From Actinomyces ruminicola (GTDB lineage: Bacteria; Actinomycetota; Actinomycetes; Actinomycetales; Actinomycetaceae), in NCBI RefSeq assembly GCF_900103885.1, contig NZ_FNIM01000011.1, forward strand, positions 31,589 through 95,588: DNA of 64,000 bases, written 5' to 3'. Under the pieces are notes generated by a model. That model saw only the letters and a list, made by a program, of their open reading frames with translations, searched no databases and was not told the DNA's origin. Of this stretch, positions 29,185 to 39,072 are shown in pieces; position 1 is the first letter of the stretch, and each line of letters begins with the position of its first letter. A program made the translations under genes and the position numbers.

Positions 29185-29540
29185 CACCACGATTCCTCCC
29201 GATCCTCATCCAGTAGCTGCTGAAGCGTCATCCCCTCGGGGAGAGGGAAGCGAGGGATCGGTCCGGTTCGCTCGTGTGTGGCCTCTTGGATGAGTCCTTC
29301 ACGTAGTAGACGCTCGTAGGGAGTCTCCTCGGGCTCGATCGGCACCAGGCGGACGACCGGGCGGCCACGGTCGGTGACGGTGACGGGGCGACCGGAGGAG
29401 ACGACGTCGGCCACGATCCGTCCGGAGCGCTGGTTGAGTTCGCGGAGGCTGACAGTGCGGGCGCCTGCGGCGACGCCTGGGCCGGAGGCGGAGGACTGTG
29501 CAGGGGCTCCATGCGGACTGCCTACGGGTTGCGCGTTCAT
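29184..29540 (-). CDS. Phd/YefM-family antitoxin
   Basis: A 118-residue antitoxin whose core TVSLRELNQRSGRIVADVV plus SGRPVTVTDRGRPVVRLVP (about 29-70) is the Phd/YefM DNA-binding and dimerisation domain. The C-terminal half, rich in Glu and Pro (EETPYERLLREGLI), should wrap the toxin. The first 28 residues are Ser/Ala/Pro-rich and of no known role. It is co-transcribed with the PIN toxin and presumably represses the pair. Confidence 0.88.
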   Translation of the reverse strand: MNAQPVGSPHGAPAQSSASGPGVAAGARTVSLRELNQRSGRIVADVVSSGRPVTVTDRGRPVVRLVPIEPEETPYERLLREGLIQEATHERTGPIPRFPLPEGMTLQQLLDEDREESW

Positions 29541-30139
29541 GACTGGATTATCCCAAATGTTCTACATGCTCTACAAGGGTCTGGTCGGTAATCCGAGATG
29601 CCGGGCGAACCATTAGGGAAACACCCCTACTACTCGGGGAGGAGGAAAGGTGGTCGCGGATCAGCCCCGGGGACGTACTGCGCCGGTGAGATCTTCCTTA
29701 CGGTCTGGATATGGACATGACGCGCTCTTCCCTGGAGACCCCGCCCCCTGCTTGGGGACGGGATGACAATCCGTCGGTTTACGGGTGCCGCGTCGCCAGG
29801 TGGGGGAGCGAGGCCATGCTGGTGCTGTGGGCGCTGCTGACCTGCGTCCTGGTTGGCGTGCTGCTCATGGTCGCCATTACCCCGTCCCTGTACACCGTCA
29901 TAGGAGTGGCGCTGAGCCTGTCGGCGCTTGGGGTCTGGGGCCTTCTCAGCGCTCGGGTGCTGCATAACCTGCGCCTACCGATCTCGGCACGTGACTTCTA
30001 CCGATCTGGGCACGTGACTTCTACCGATCTCAGTGCGTGTGCGGGAGGGGGCGGCGGTCTCAGCCCGAGGCCGCCTATGCTGTGCCGAGTCACGCTCGCC
30101 CACCCCGGCGAGCCCGCACACATCCGCGAGGTGGTTCTC
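29541..30139. other. Region between the toxin-antitoxin pair and hom: hydrophobic ORF remnant plus repeats
   Basis: A frame with ATG at 29816 encodes two hydrophobic segments (VLWALLTCVLVGVLLMVAI and LYTVIGVALSLSALGVWGLL) and then runs through repeat cluster D into hom without a stop. It may be a small membrane protein gene whose natural end was lost when the repeats arrived; I cannot prove it is expressed. tatgct at 30078-30083 is a plausible -10 box for hom. Confidence 0.4.
29975..30033. repeat. 23-bp tandem repeat, cluster D (about 2.6 copies)
   Basis: Units start at 29975, 29998 and 30021 (partial). Unit 1 equals the cluster B unit; unit 2 has ggg instead of cgg as in cluster A. So copies within one array mix the A and B types. 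It lies 107 bp before the hom start. Confidence 0.9.
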
Positions 30140-31501
30140 TTGAGTCAGCAGGCAGCCCAGGAAACGGCACAGCCGACCGCTCCGGCCGCAGCGAGGCCGC
30201 AACGCCCCACACTGCGCGTCGGCGTCCTCGGCTCCGGCACTGTCGGCTCCCAGGTGATCCGGCTGCTGCTCGAGCAGGCCGACGACTTCGCCGCCCGCTC
30301 CGGCGCCCGCCTGGAGATCACCGGCGTCGCCGTACGGGATGTGGACGCCCCCCGCGACGAGGCCGTCCCGCGCGAGCTGCTCACCGACGACGCCCAGGCC
30401 GTGGCCACCTCCAACGACATCGTCATCGAGCTCATCGGCGGCATTGAGCCGGCCCGCACCCTGATCCTGGCCGCCTTCGCCTCCGGCGCCAGCGTGATCA
30501 CCGGCAACAAGGCGCTCATCGCGGCCCACGGCCCCGAGCTGTATGCGGCCGCCGCCGAGGCGAACACCGACTTCTACTACGAGGCCGCCGTCGCCGGCGC
30601 CATCCCCGTGGTCTACGCGCTGCGCGAGTCCATGGCCGGGGACCGCGTCACCAGCGTGCTCGGCATCGTCAACGGCACCACCAACTACATCCTGGACGAG
30701 ATGAGCACCAAGGGCCTGTCCTTCGAGGAGGCCCTCGCCGCCGCCCAGGAGCTCGGCTACGCCGAGGCCGACCCTACAGCCGACGTCGACGGCCTTGACG
30801 CCGCCGCCAAGGCCGCCATCATCGCCTCCCTCGCCTTCCACACCCGCGTCGGAATGAACGACGTCGAGGTCGAGGGCATCCGCTCCATCACCGCCGATGA
30901 CATCCGCGAGGCCCACGCCTCCGGCTGCGAGCTCAAGCTGCTGGCCGTCGCCCAGCGCCGCGAGGACGAGCAGGCCAACGGCATCTCGGTGCGCGTACAC
31001 CCTGCCCTGGTTCCGGCGGACCACCCGCTCGCCAGCGTCCACGGAGGCTTCAACGCCGTGCTGGTGGAGGCCGAGGCCGCCGGACGGCTCATGTTCTACG
31101 GACAGGGCGCAGGGGGTACTCCCACCGCCTCCGCGGTGCTCTCCGACGTCGTCGCCGCCGCCGCGCACCGCGTCAACGGAGGGCAGGCGCCCCGTGAGTC
31201 CAGCTACGCCGACCTGCCGATCCTTCCCCCCGAACTGGCGCTGACCCGCTACCAGGTGCAGCTGCGAGTAGCCGACGCGCCCGGCTCACTGGCCGCCGTC
31301 GCCCAGGTGTTCGCCGATCATGACGTGTCGATCAACTCGGTGCGCCAGGCGAGCTACGTGGACGTGGGCGACGAGCTGGCGCTGGTAACCATCGTCACCC
31401 ATGCCGCACCGGTGGGCAGGCTCGAGGCCGCCGTCGAGGGGCTGCGCGCGCAGGAGCGCGTCGCCGAGGTCGTCTCCACCCGCCGCGTCGAGGGGCTGTG
31501 A
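30140..31501 (+). CDS. hom: Homoserine dehydrogenase (with ACT domain)
   Basis: Reduces aspartate semialdehyde to homoserine in Thr/Met synthesis; 453 residues. GSGTVGSQV nucleotide-binding loop near residue 31; IELIGGIEPA near 98; YEAAVAGAIPVVYALRES with the catalytic-domain entry near 150; NGTTNYILDEM; DPTADVDGLDAAAKAAI with the conserved Asp-Lys; C-terminal ACT domain (about 372-450) for threonine feedback. TTG at 30140 is chosen because GAGGTGG lies 5 bases upstream; a GTG at 30131 lies within that site. Followed by thrB after 7 bases. Confidence 0.95.
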   Translation: MSQQAAQETAQPTAPAAARPQRPTLRVGVLGSGTVGSQVIRLLLEQADDFAARSGARLEITGVAVRDVDAPRDEAVPRELLTDDAQAVATSNDIVIELIGGIEPARTLILAAFASGASVITGNKALIAAHGPELYAAAAEANTDFYYEAAVAGAIPVVYALRESMAGDRVTSVLGIVNGTTNYILDEMSTKGLSFEEALAAAQELGYAEADPTADVDGLDAAAKAAIIASLAFHTRVGMNDVEVEGIRSITADDIREAHASGCELKLLAVAQRREDEQANGISVRVHPALVPADHPLASVHGGFNAVLVEAEAAGRLMFYGQGAGGTPTASAVLSDVVAAAAHRVNGGQAPRESSYADLPILPPELALTRYQVQLRVADAPGSLAAVAQVFADHDVSINSVRQASYVDVGDELALVTIVTHAAPVGRLEAAVEGLRAQERVAEVVSTRRVEGL

Positions 31502-31508
31502 AGCCGCA

Positions 31509-32408
31509 ATGAGACTGGCCAACGAGCGCGCGGCGGTGCGCGTGCCCGCAACCACCGCGAACATGGGCCCCGGCTTTGACTCCTTCGGCATGGCCTTCAC
31601 CTACTACGACGAGGTCGAGGTTCGTCCGATCGTGGGCGCGACCAACGTCACGGTTGAGGGAGTGGGGGAGGGGGTCGTCCCCACCGACGACTCCAACCTG
31701 GTGGTGCGGGCGCTGCGCGCCGGCCTGGACGCCGCCGGCGCCCCGCAGGCCGGCTTCGAGATGCACTGCGTGAACCGCATCCCCCACGGCGGCGGCATGG
31801 GGTCCTCGGCGAGCGCCGCCGTCGCCGGGCTCATGCTCGCCCGCGGCCTGCTCTCCGATCCCGAGGCGCTGCCGGACGAGGAGATCTTCCGGATCGCCAC
31901 CGGCTTCGAGGGGCACCCGGACAACGTCGCCCCGGCCGTATTCGGCGGCGCCACCGTCGCCTGGATCGAGGCCGACGGCACCCCGCGCTCCGCCCCCATG
32001 CCCGTGGACGCCACCCTGGCGGTGAGCCTGCTCGTGCCGCCGTCGACCACACGACTGAGCACCGAGGAGGCCCGCAAGGTCCTGCCGGACTCGGTCCCGC
32101 GCGCCGACGCCCTGTTCAACACCTCACGGGCCGCGATCCTCATGCTGGCGCTTGCGGGCCGCCCCGATCTGCTCATGGCGGGGACCGAGGACCGGCTCCA
32201 CCAGGAGTACCGGCGCGGCGTACTGCCCGCCTCCATGGCCGTCATGGACTCCCTGCGTGAGCAGGGCTACCCGGCGGTCATCTCCGGCGCCGGCCCCACC
32301 GTGCTGGTGCTGGCGGACATGTCGCAACAGACCCGCTTCACCCTGGAGCGTCACGGCTGGACGGTGCTGCGGCCCGGCATTGACCTGAGCGGTGCGCAGC
32401 TGGTGTAA
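31509..32408 (+). CDS. thrB: Homoserine kinase
   Basis: GHMP-family kinase phosphorylating homoserine on the way to threonine; 299 residues. N-terminal VRVPATTANMGPGFDSFGMAF, ATP loop IPHGGGMGSSASAAVAG near 93-109, C-terminal SGAGPTVLVLAD near 260. ATG at 31509, 7 bases after hom, so one operon. The imperfect hairpin after it (tgcatcg/cgatgca at 32429-32447) may end this transcript before rho. Confidence 0.95.
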   Translation: MRLANERAAVRVPATTANMGPGFDSFGMAFTYYDEVEVRPIVGATNVTVEGVGEGVVPTDDSNLVVRALRAGLDAAGAPQAGFEMHCVNRIPHGGGMGSSASAAVAGLMLARGLLSDPEALPDEEIFRIATGFEGHPDNVAPAVFGGATVAWIEADGTPRSAPMPVDATLAVSLLVPPSTTRLSTEEARKVLPDSVPRADALFNTSRAAILMLALAGRPDLLMAGTEDRLHQEYRRGVLPASMAVMDSLREQGYPAVISGAGPTVLVLADMSQQTRFTLERHGWTVLRPGIDLSGAQLV

Positions 32409-32428
32409 ACGGGAGAGGATTCACATGC

Positions 32429-32447
32429 ATCGACATACCGATGCACA
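32429..32447 (+). terminator. Possible weak hairpin between thrB and rho
   Basis: A 7-bp stem tgcatcg/cgatgca starts about 20 bases after the thrB stop. It is short and lacks a T run, so its role as a terminator is uncertain. The rest of the 235-base gap is the leader of rho. Confidence 0.35.
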
Positions 32448-32643
32448 TGCAGTGCCATCGGATGGTCTGCTATTGTTTCCCCGGCGACGGGCCGAAACGA
32501 AGCGGCACGCCGCGTGCGCACCAGGCTGAGGCCGCAGGCCCTGCCACGGAACCTCAATGGTGCACGACTACATCCCGTGACATTCCGGGACAGTCCCAGA
32601 TACATCCACCATTTTGGTTGATGCCCACACCGTTAGGACACTC

Positions 32644-34629
32644 GTGACCGAGATCTCCAGCGCCCGCCCTTCGCTGTCCACCATGCGGCTGGCCGAGCTT
32701 CAGCAGCTCGCCTCAAGCCTGGGGCTAAAGGGCACTTCACGTATGCGAAAGAGCGAGCTCATTTCCGCCATTCGCGAGCACCAGAACTCCGCACCCGCGG
32801 CTGCGCAGAAGGCCGCCGCCGGGGGCGACGAGCAGAAGACCGGCAAGCGGGCAGAGCGCGCCGACTCGTCCGTGCGGGAGGAGGCCGCCTCGGCCGCCGC
32901 CGCGCAGCCGGCGGACCGCTCCGCCCGGGCACGCTCCCGGCGTCGGGTGACCGCGGCCGCCGGCGCGCCCCAGGACGCCCCCGTCTCGCAGGAGGCGCCG
33001 CTCATCCTCGACCTTCCCCAGCGCTCCGAATCGGCGGAGCCCGCCCCGCAGGCGGCCCCCACGCGTTCAGGAGGCCGCCGCGAGCCCGCCTCGGCCGCCT
33101 CCGAGACACACGACGGCCCCCGGCGCCCCCGGCGGCGCATACAGGCCGCGCCCGGTGCCCCCGAGCGCCGCAACGGCTTCGAGTCCACCTCCGGGGACCA
33201 CGCCGACGCCAAGGCCGCCCTGATGCGCGACCTGGCCGACGCCACCGGTACCCCCGCCGTCGAGCCGGGCGAGCGCCGCCGTCGGGGCGGCAATGACTGG
33301 GATGAACAGGCGGACGAGGACGCCCGCGGCGGGCGTCGTCGGCGCGGCCGCAAGCGCCGCGACCGCGACTATGACGGCAACCAGGACGCCCGGGGGCAGC
33401 AGTCCCGGGAGGAGGAGGTCCTGCTGCCGGTCGCAGGCATCCTCGACATGGCCGACCACCAGCACGCCTACCTGCGCACCTCCGGCTACCTGCCCGGCCC
33501 CAAGGACGTGTACGTCAACGCCCAGCAGATCAAGGACAACGGGCTGCGCGCCGGCGACGCCGTCACCGGCTGGGTGCGTGAGAGCGGCGACAACGCCGCC
33601 TCCGGTGGGGGCTCCGGCCGTAGCCGCCGCCAGAACCGCGCCAACCGGCTGAAGTACAAGCCGCTGGTCTCCGTGGAGACCGTCAACGGCATGGACCCCG
33701 AGCGGGCCAAGCGCCGCCCCGAGTTCACCAAGCTCACCCCCCTGTACCCGCAGGAGCAGCTGCGCCTGGAGACCACGCCGAAGGCACTGACCCCCCGCGT
33801 GATCGACCTGGTCTCGCCCATCGGCAAGGGCCAGCGCGGCCTGATCGTCTCCCCGCCCAAGGCCGGCAAGACGATCATCCTGCAGCAGATCGCCAACGCG
33901 ATCTCGGTGAACAACCCCGAGGCGCACCTGATGGTGGTGCTGGTCGATGAGCGTCCCGAGGAGGTTACCGACATGCAGCGCACGGTCAAGGGGGAGGTCA
34001 TCGCCTCCACCTTCGACCGGCCCGCCTCCGACCACACCACCGTGGCCGAGCTCGCCATCGAGCGCGCCAAGCGACTGGTGGAGCTGGGGCAGGACGTGGT
34101 GGTGCTGCTCGACTCCATCACCCGCCTGGGCCGCGCCTACAACCTGGCCGCCCCCGCCTCCGGGCGCATCCTGTCCGGTGGTGTGGATGCCAGCGCCCTG
34201 TACCCGCCCAAGCGCTTCTTCGGCGCTGCCCGCAACATTGAGAACGGCGGCTCCCTGACGATCCTGGCCACCGCCCTGGTGGAGACCGGCTCCAAGATGG
34301 ACGAGGTCATCTTCGAGGAGTTCAAGGGCACCGGCAACATGGAGCTGCGCCTGTCGCGGCAGCTGGCCGAGCGGCGGGTCTTCCCCGCGGTCGACGTCGC
34401 CGCCTCCTCCACGCGCCGCGAGGAGCTGCTCATCGACCCCGCCCAGCTGAAGATCATGTGGCGGCTGCGGCGGCTGTTCTCCGGCCTGGAGCAGCAGCAG
34501 GCCCTCGAGCTGGTGCTCGGCAAGCTCAAGGACACCCAGTCCAACGCGGAGTTCCTCATGGTCATCTCCAAGACCACCCCGCAGGGCACCTCTCTGGCAG
34601 ACGCCGACGACGACGCCAAGCTCGCCTGA
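32644..34629 (+). CDS. rho: Transcription termination factor Rho
   Basis: RNA-dependent helicase ending transcription; 661 residues against about 420 in E. coli. N-terminal helix bundle ([19 protein letters not shown]), then an actinobacterial insert (about 50-255) rich in Arg, Ala, Glu and Gln with [16 protein letters not shown] blocks, the cold-shock RNA-binding domain (about 258-370), Walker [13 protein letters not shown] near 402, [14 protein letters not shown] near 432, and [14 protein letters not shown] near 518. GTG at 32644 has AGGA 8 bases upstream. The 235-base leader, probably untranslated, fits the long, autoregulated rho leaders known in bacteria. Confidence 0.96.
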   Translation: MTEISSARPSLSTMRLAELQQLASSLGLKGTSRMRKSELISAIREHQNSAPAAAQKAAAGGDEQKTGKRAERADSSVREEAASAAAAQPADRSARARSRRRVTAAAGAPQDAPVSQEAPLILDLPQRSESAEPAPQAAPTRSGGRREPASAASETHDGPRRPRRRIQAAPGAPERRNGFESTSGDHADAKAALMRDLADATGTPAVEPGERRRRGGNDWDEQADEDARGGRRRRGRKRRDRDYDGNQDARGQQSREEEVLLPVAGILDMADHQHAYLRTSGYLPGPKDVYVNAQQIKDNGLRAGDAVTGWVRESGDNAASGGGSGRSRRQNRANRLKYKPLVSVETVNGMDPERAKRRPEFTKLTPLYPQEQLRLETTPKALTPRVIDLVSPIGKGQRGLIVSPPKAGKTIILQQIANAISVNNPEAHLMVVLVDERPEEVTDMQRTVKGEVIASTFDRPASDHTTVAELAIERAKRLVELGQDVVVLLDSITRLGRAYNLAAPASGRILSGGVDASALYPPKRFFGAARNIENGGSLTILATALVETGSKMDEVIFEEFKGTGNMELRLSRQLAERRVFPAVDVAASSTRREELLIDPAQLKIMWRLRRLFSGLEQQQALELVLGKLKDTQSNAEFLMVISKTTPQGTSLADADDDAKLA

Positions 34630-34790
34630 TCCGCCCCGGCCGTTCGACTCGCCCCGTCGCCACCGTGCCGCGTCTCACCCGGTGCGCGCGTTGTGGCGGC
34701 CCGGGTGGCCTGGCACAATAGCCGATCGGTCTCCGGTTCACCTGCGCATCCGTGCGGGACCCGGGACCCTCAGAAACCCAAAGGAGAAAC

Positions 34791-35003
34791 ATGAAGCAGG
34801 GAATCCACCCCGAATACGTGCCCACCAAGGTCACGTGCACCTGCGGCAACAGCTTCGAGACCCGTTCCACCGTCACCTCCGGGGAGATTCGCGTGGACGT
34901 GTGCTCCGAGTGCCACCCCTTCTACACCGGCAAGCAGAAGATCCTCGACACCGGTGGCCGCGTGGCCCGCTTCGAGGCCCGCTACGGCAAGCGCAAGAAG
35001 TAA
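34791..35003 (+). CDS. rpmE: 50S ribosomal protein bL31 (zinc form)
   Basis: A 70-residue ribosomal protein starting [20 protein letters not shown]. The zinc-binding type has C-x-C in TCTCGN and C-x2-C in [12 protein letters not shown], both present. ATG at 34791 follows AAGGAG. Position between rho and prfA is conserved in many Gram-positive bacteria. Zinc-binding L31 is normally used when zinc is plentiful. Confidence 0.96.
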   Translation: MKQGIHPEYVPTKVTCTCGNSFETRSTVTSGEIRVDVCSECHPFYTGKQKILDTGGRVARFEARYGKRKK

Positions 35004-35037
35004 ACAGGCGCCTCACTTCTCGTCGCTACGACGATTC

Positions 35038-35096
35038 ACGACCTTGGGGTACGTTCCACGACCACCCGGTGCACGTGGAACGTACCCCAAGGTCGT
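35038..35096. repeat. 59-bp perfect inverted repeat between rpmE and prfA
   Basis: Two 23-base arms (acgaccttggggtacgttcc plus acg, and its exact complement) flank a 13-base spacer. The spacer can pair acc/ggt, extending the stem. It starts 35 bases after the rpmE stop. It could terminate rpmE transcription, attenuate prfA or be a small palindromic insertion; the perfect arms suggest recent arrival or selection. Confidence 0.85.
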
Positions 35097-35150
35097 AATC
35101 TGTCGCTGGTCATATCGTCCCGCCCGTGCCCGGGCGGAGAAAGGTGAGTT

Positions 35151-36242
35151 GTGAGCGTCGAGGACTTCTCCGCCGTCCAGCCCCTGCTGCAGGAGCATGC
35201 CGGCATCGAGCGGCAAATGGCCGACCCCGCCGTCGCCTCCGACCCCGGCGCCATGCGTCGGCTGGGACGACGTTACGCCGAGCTCGGGCGCATCGTGGAG
35301 GCGTACCGGACGTGGCGCGCCGCCGCCGACGACCTGGCCGACGCCGCGGAACTGGCCCGCGAGGACGCCGACTTCGCCGCCGAGCTACCCGCCCTGCGCC
35401 AGGCGGTGGAGAACGCTGCCACACGCCTGCGCGAGGTGCTGGCCCCGCACGACCCCGACGACGCCCGCGACGTCATCATCGAGGTCAAGGCCGGCGAGGG
35501 CGGGGAGGAATCGGCCCTGTTCGCCGCCGACCTGGCCCGCATGTACACCCGCTACGCCGAGCGCATGGGCTGGGCCGTGGAGGTCATGGACGCCACCGAC
35601 TCCGAGCTCGGCGGCTACAAGGACGTACGCCTGGCCGTGAAGTCCAAGGGGCCGGTGGAGCCCGCCGACGGGGTGTGGGCGCACCTGAAGTACGAGGCGG
35701 GTGTGCATCGGGTCCAGCGCGTCCCCGTCACCGAGAGCCAGGGCCGCATCCACACCTCCGCCGCCGGCGTGCTGGTGATGCCGGAGGTCGACGACCCCGG
35801 CGAGCTGGAGATCGACCCCGCCGACCTGCGCGTGGACGTGTTCCGCTCCTCCGGGCCCGGCGGTCAGAGCGTGAACACCACCGACTCCGCCGTGCGCATC
35901 ACCCACCTGCCCACCGGGATCGTGGTCTCCATGCAGAACGAGAAGTCTCAGCTGCAGAACAAGGAGGCGGCCATGCGCGTGCTGCGGGCCCGGCTGCTCG
36001 CCGAGCGCGCCGCCGCCCAGGCCGCCGAGGCCGCCGCCACGCGCCGCTCCCAGGTGCGCACGGTCGACCGCTCCGAGCGCATCCGCACCTACAACTTCCC
36101 CGAGAACCGTATCGCCGACCACCGCACCGGCTACAAGGCCTACAACCTCGACGCCGTGCTCGACGGCGACCTCGGTCCGGTCATCGACTCGGCGATCGCC
36201 ATGGACGAGGCCGAGCGCCTGGCCGCCGCCGGCGAGCAGTGA
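35151..36242 (+). CDS. prfA: Peptide chain release factor 1
   Basis: Releases the peptide at UAA and UAG; 363 residues. The GGQ motif for peptidyl-tRNA hydrolysis is in [18 protein letters not shown] near residue 240; stop-codon-recognition PxT-region lies near 190 as [14 protein letters not shown]; coiled N-terminal domain 1. GTG at 35151 has AAAGGTGAG before it. PrmC, which methylates the Gln of GGQ, follows 6 bases later. Confidence 0.97.
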   Translation: MSVEDFSAVQPLLQEHAGIERQMADPAVASDPGAMRRLGRRYAELGRIVEAYRTWRAAADDLADAAELAREDADFAAELPALRQAVENAATRLREVLAPHDPDDARDVIIEVKAGEGGEESALFAADLARMYTRYAERMGWAVEVMDATDSELGGYKDVRLAVKSKGPVEPADGVWAHLKYEAGVHRVQRVPVTESQGRIHTSAAGVLVMPEVDDPGELEIDPADLRVDVFRSSGPGGQSVNTTDSAVRITHLPTGIVVSMQNEKSQLQNKEAAMRVLRARLLAERAAAQAAEAAATRRSQVRTVDRSERIRTYNFPENRIADHRTGYKAYNLDAVLDGDLGPVIDSAIAMDEAERLAAAGEQ

Positions 36243-36248
36243 GCGACT

Positions 36249-37133
36249 GTGACCGAACTGGACCGCTATGCGCTGCGGCGCCTCGTGCGTGAGGCGGGGC
36301 GGACGCTGGCCCGGGCGGGGGTCGCCTCACCCGAGGCTGATGCCCGGCTGCTGGCCGAGCACCTGCTGGGCGGTCCGGTGCTGCTTGCCGACGGCGCACC
36401 GGAGGGATTTCCTACTGCTTATACGGAACTGGTGCAGCGCCGTGCCGCCCGGGAGCCGCTGCAGCACATCCTGGGCGTGATGTGGTTCCGGGGGCTGGAG
36501 CTGACCTGCAGGCCCGGAGTGTTCATAGTCCGCCCCGAGACCGAGGTGGTTGCCGGGGCCGCCATCGAGGCCGCCCGGACGGTCGCGGTGGAGGAGGGAC
36601 GTGGCCCCGTGGTCGTGGACCTGTGCGCCGGCTCGGGGGCCATTGCCGCCGCGGTTGCCGTGGAAGTGCCTGCCGCCCGGGTGTGGGCCGTCGAGGTCGA
36701 CGACGACGCCGCGGCACTGGCACGCGAGAACTGCGAGCGCCTGGCGCCGGGACGGGTGGGGATCATCCACGGCGACGTCACCGACCCGGCCGTGCTCGCC
36801 GAACTGGACGGGCGCGTCGACGTGGTCGTCTCCAACCCGCCGTACGTGCCCGCCGGGGCCGTGGAGGATCTGGAGACCGAACGGTATGACCCGGACCTGG
36901 CCCTGTACGGCGGGGGAGCCGATGGTCTGCACCTGCCGCTCGTCGTCGTGAAGCGGGCGGCGGCCCTGCTGCGCCCCGGCGGCGTGCTGGTAATGGAGCA
37001 CGACCCCGGGCAGGGGACCGCGCTGCGCGAGGCCGCCCTCGCCGCCGACTTCACCGAGGCGGTCACCGGCCAGGACCTCACCGGTCGCGACCGGTATCTG
37101 CGGGCTGTCACCGAGTCTACGTGTCCCACTTGA
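36249..37133 (+). CDS. prmC: Release factor glutamine N5-methyltransferase PrmC
   Basis: Methylates the GGQ glutamine of RF1/RF2; 294 residues. N-terminal helical domain, then SAM-binding [16 protein letters not shown] near 118-133 and the NPPY catalytic motif in [14 protein letters not shown] near 197. GTG at 36249, 6 bases after prfA. Its last 17 bases overlap the ABC permease gene on the other strand. Confidence 0.95.
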   Translation: MTELDRYALRRLVREAGRTLARAGVASPEADARLLAEHLLGGPVLLADGAPEGFPTAYTELVQRRAAREPLQHILGVMWFRGLELTCRPGVFIVRPETEVVAGAAIEAARTVAVEEGRGPVVVDLCAGSGAIAAAVAVEVPAARVWAVEVDDDAAALARENCERLAPGRVGIIHGDVTDPAVLAELDGRVDVVVSNPPYVPAGAVEDLETERYDPDLALYGGGADGLHLPLVVVKRAAALLRPGGVLVMEHDPGQGTALREAALAADFTEAVTGQDLTGRDRYLRAVTESTCPT

Positions 37134-37863
37134 ACAGGCGTGCCCCCAGGGTTGCGCAGATCACGGTCATGACCATGAGTACCACCACGGCTGTTGTGTA
37201 CTGGGACCAGGGCTGCCCGGTCCACTGTCCGCGCAGCAGCTCAGAGAGGTAATAGAAGGGCGAGGCCTTCTGGATCCGCTCCAGGCTCGCGGGAACGTCG
37301 GCGGTGGGGATGAAGGCCCCTGAGGTCAGGACCGATGCGAGGAACAGGCCGTTGCCGATCCCGTTGGCCGCCTTGGAGCCGGGGTAGATCGCGGCCAGCG
37401 CGTAGCCCAGGGTCAGGAATGCGACCAGTCCCAGGACCACAGCGCCCAGCACGCCTACCGCGCTGCCGCTGAGGGTGGCGCCGAATCCGAGCGAGCCGAC
37501 CAGCAGCGCCAGTATGACGCCGACCAGGGTGATGACCGCGTTGACGGTCAGGTCGGCGGCCACGTACGTCCTCGGGCTCAGGGGCGTGGCCCGTAGGCGG
37601 CTCAGCGCCCCGGACTCGCGAGCCAGCAGTTGATTGACCGGCAGCAGCATGAAGCCGGTCATGCCCATGACCATGGCAACGCAGGACGGCAGGATCGCGT
37701 CGACGAAGCCCCGGTTGCCGAACTGCGGCATCGGGTCGTTGCCGAAGACCACGCCCAGGATTGCCACCAGTAGGGGTGCGAAGATGATGGCGAAGAACAG
37801 GCCGATCGGATCGCGCAGGGACGAGCGGATGAGCATGACCGTCAGGGTCTTGTAGGCGCGCAT
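37117..37863 (-). CDS. ABC-2 type exporter permease
   Basis: A 248-residue integral membrane protein with about six hydrophobic segments (for example LFFAIIFAPLLVAILGVVFG near 22-41 and VVLGLVAFLTLGYALAAI near 140-157) and the ABC-2 layout. It starts 1 base after the stop of the ATPase gene, so both form one exporter. Substrate unknown; such pairs export drugs, lipids or peptides. Its 3' end overlaps prmC by 17 bases on the opposite strand. Confidence 0.9.
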   Translation of the reverse strand: MRAYKTLTVMLIRSSLRDPIGLFFAIIFAPLLVAILGVVFGNDPMPQFGNRGFVDAILPSCVAMVMGMTGFMLLPVNQLLARESGALSRLRATPLSPRTYVAADLTVNAVITLVGVILALLVGSLGFGATLSGSAVGVLGAVVLGLVAFLTLGYALAAIYPGSKAANGIGNGLFLASVLTSGAFIPTADVPASLERIQKASPFYYLSELLRGQWTGQPWSQYTTAVVVLMVMTVICATLGARLFKWDT

Positions 37864-37864
37864 C

Positions 37865-38791
37865 TCAGTGGTCCTCTCGCATCGAGCGGCCGGTGAGGTT
37901 CAGGAAGACGTCTTCTAGGGACGGCGCGGTGGTGGACATGGCGCTCACGGTCACGCCGCAGCTACTCAGGTGCTCCAGAGCGCTCTGGGCGAAGGCCCCG
38001 GTCCCGCGCACGGTCGCGGTGGGTGCGCCGGTGGCGCTGTGCCCCCGCTCGACCTCGGTCACGCCCTCGAGCCCGGACAAGGACTCCGGCGCCTTCTGGG
38101 ACAGTTCGAGCTGAAGGGTGGTGGGGCCGCCGTGGGCGAAGATGAGGGCGGGGACGGTATCCATGGCGATCAGACGGCCGTGGTCGATAATGCCCACCCG
38201 GTCGCACAGGGACTCCGCCTCCTCCATGTAGTGGGTGGTCAGGACCACCGTGGTGCCGTTGTCGCGGATCTTGCGCACGACGTCCCACATGGCCAGGCGA
38301 GCCTGCGGGTCCAGGGCCGTGGTCAGCTCGTCGAGGAACACGAGTTCGGGCTCGTGGAGCAGGGCCAGGGCAATGAAGACCCGCTGGCGCTCCCCGCCGG
38401 ACAGCTTGTCCACGTAGGAGCCCGCCTTGGCGGTGATGCCCAGGCGCTCCAGGAGAGGACGCCACGGCTGGGCGTGGGGGTAGAAGGAGGAGAAGAGCTC
38501 CAACGCCTCGCCGACCTTGAGCCAAGGTGGCAGGGCGGCCTGCTGCAGCTGCACGCCGGTGCGCAGGGACAGGGCGTGGGCATCAGCGATGGGATCCAGG
38601 CCCAGGACCTCGATACTGCCCGACGTCGGCTTGGCCAGTCCCTCGATCCGGTTGAGAAGGGTGGTCTTCCCGGCACCGTTGGGGCCGATGATCCCAAGGA
38701 TCTCGCCGGTGTGGACCTCCAGGCTGACTGAGTCCAGGGCGGTCAGGTTGCCGAACTGCTGGGTGACGTCCTTGCAGACGACGGCGCTCAC
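37865..38791 (-). CDS. ABC exporter ATP-binding subunit
   Basis: ABC ATPase of 308 residues. Walker A GPNGAGKTTLLNRI near residue 35, Q-loop LQLQQAALPPW, signature LSGGERQRV near 137, Walker B LVFLDELTTALDP near 155, and H-loop TTHYMEEAE. Typical of the CcmA/DRA-type exporter ATPases. GTG at 38791 overlaps the AbrB stop (GTGA). The C-terminal 90 residues follow the usual accessory domain. Confidence 0.94.
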   Translation of the reverse strand: MSAVVCKDVTQQFGNLTALDSVSLEVHTGEILGIIGPNGAGKTTLLNRIEGLAKPTSGSIEVLGLDPIADAHALSLRTGVQLQQAALPPWLKVGEALELFSSFYPHAQPWRPLLERLGITAKAGSYVDKLSGGERQRVFIALALLHEPELVFLDELTTALDPQARLAMWDVVRKIRDNGTTVVLTTHYMEEAESLCDRVGIIDHGRLIAMDTVPALIFAHGGPTTLQLELSQKAPESLSGLEGVTEVERGHSATGAPTATVRGTGAFAQSALEHLSSCGVTVSAMSTTAPSLEDVFLNLTGRSMREDH

Positions 38792-39072
38792 GGCTCATCC
38801 TCGGGGGTGCGCGAGGCGGTTGGCGGCTGAGAACTGGCAGGCGCCGCCGGAGATTGCGCGGCGCCGCTCAGGGCGGTGGCAATGAATTCCTCGAAGAGCT
38901 CTTGACGGACGATGCCGATGCCCTGATCGGCGTCCGCCAGGAGGAGGACGCTGTCCCCGGGCTGGATCCCGCACAGGTCGCGGGCGGCCTTGGGGATGAC
39001 GATCTGGCCCTTGGGGCCGAGCGTGATGGTGGTGGCGAACTTTCCGGGCCGTGGTCCTGGCGGTGCGCTCAT
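38788..39072 (-). CDS. AbrB/SpoVT-type DNA-binding regulator
   Basis: A 94-residue protein with an AbrB-like swapped-hairpin domain: ATTITLGPKGQIVIPKAARDLCGIQPGDSVLLLAD at about 14-48, followed by a low-complexity Pro/Ser tail. An in-frame ATG at 39078 would add two residues. It is the first gene of a three-gene operon with the ABC exporter and may control that operon. The start region (taacct near -10) suggests a short or absent leader; not proven. Confidence 0.85.
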   Translation of the reverse strand: MSAPPGPRPGKFATTITLGPKGQIVIPKAARDLCGIQPGDSVLLLADADQGIGIVRQELFEEFIATALSGAAQSPAAPASSQPPTASRTPEDEP

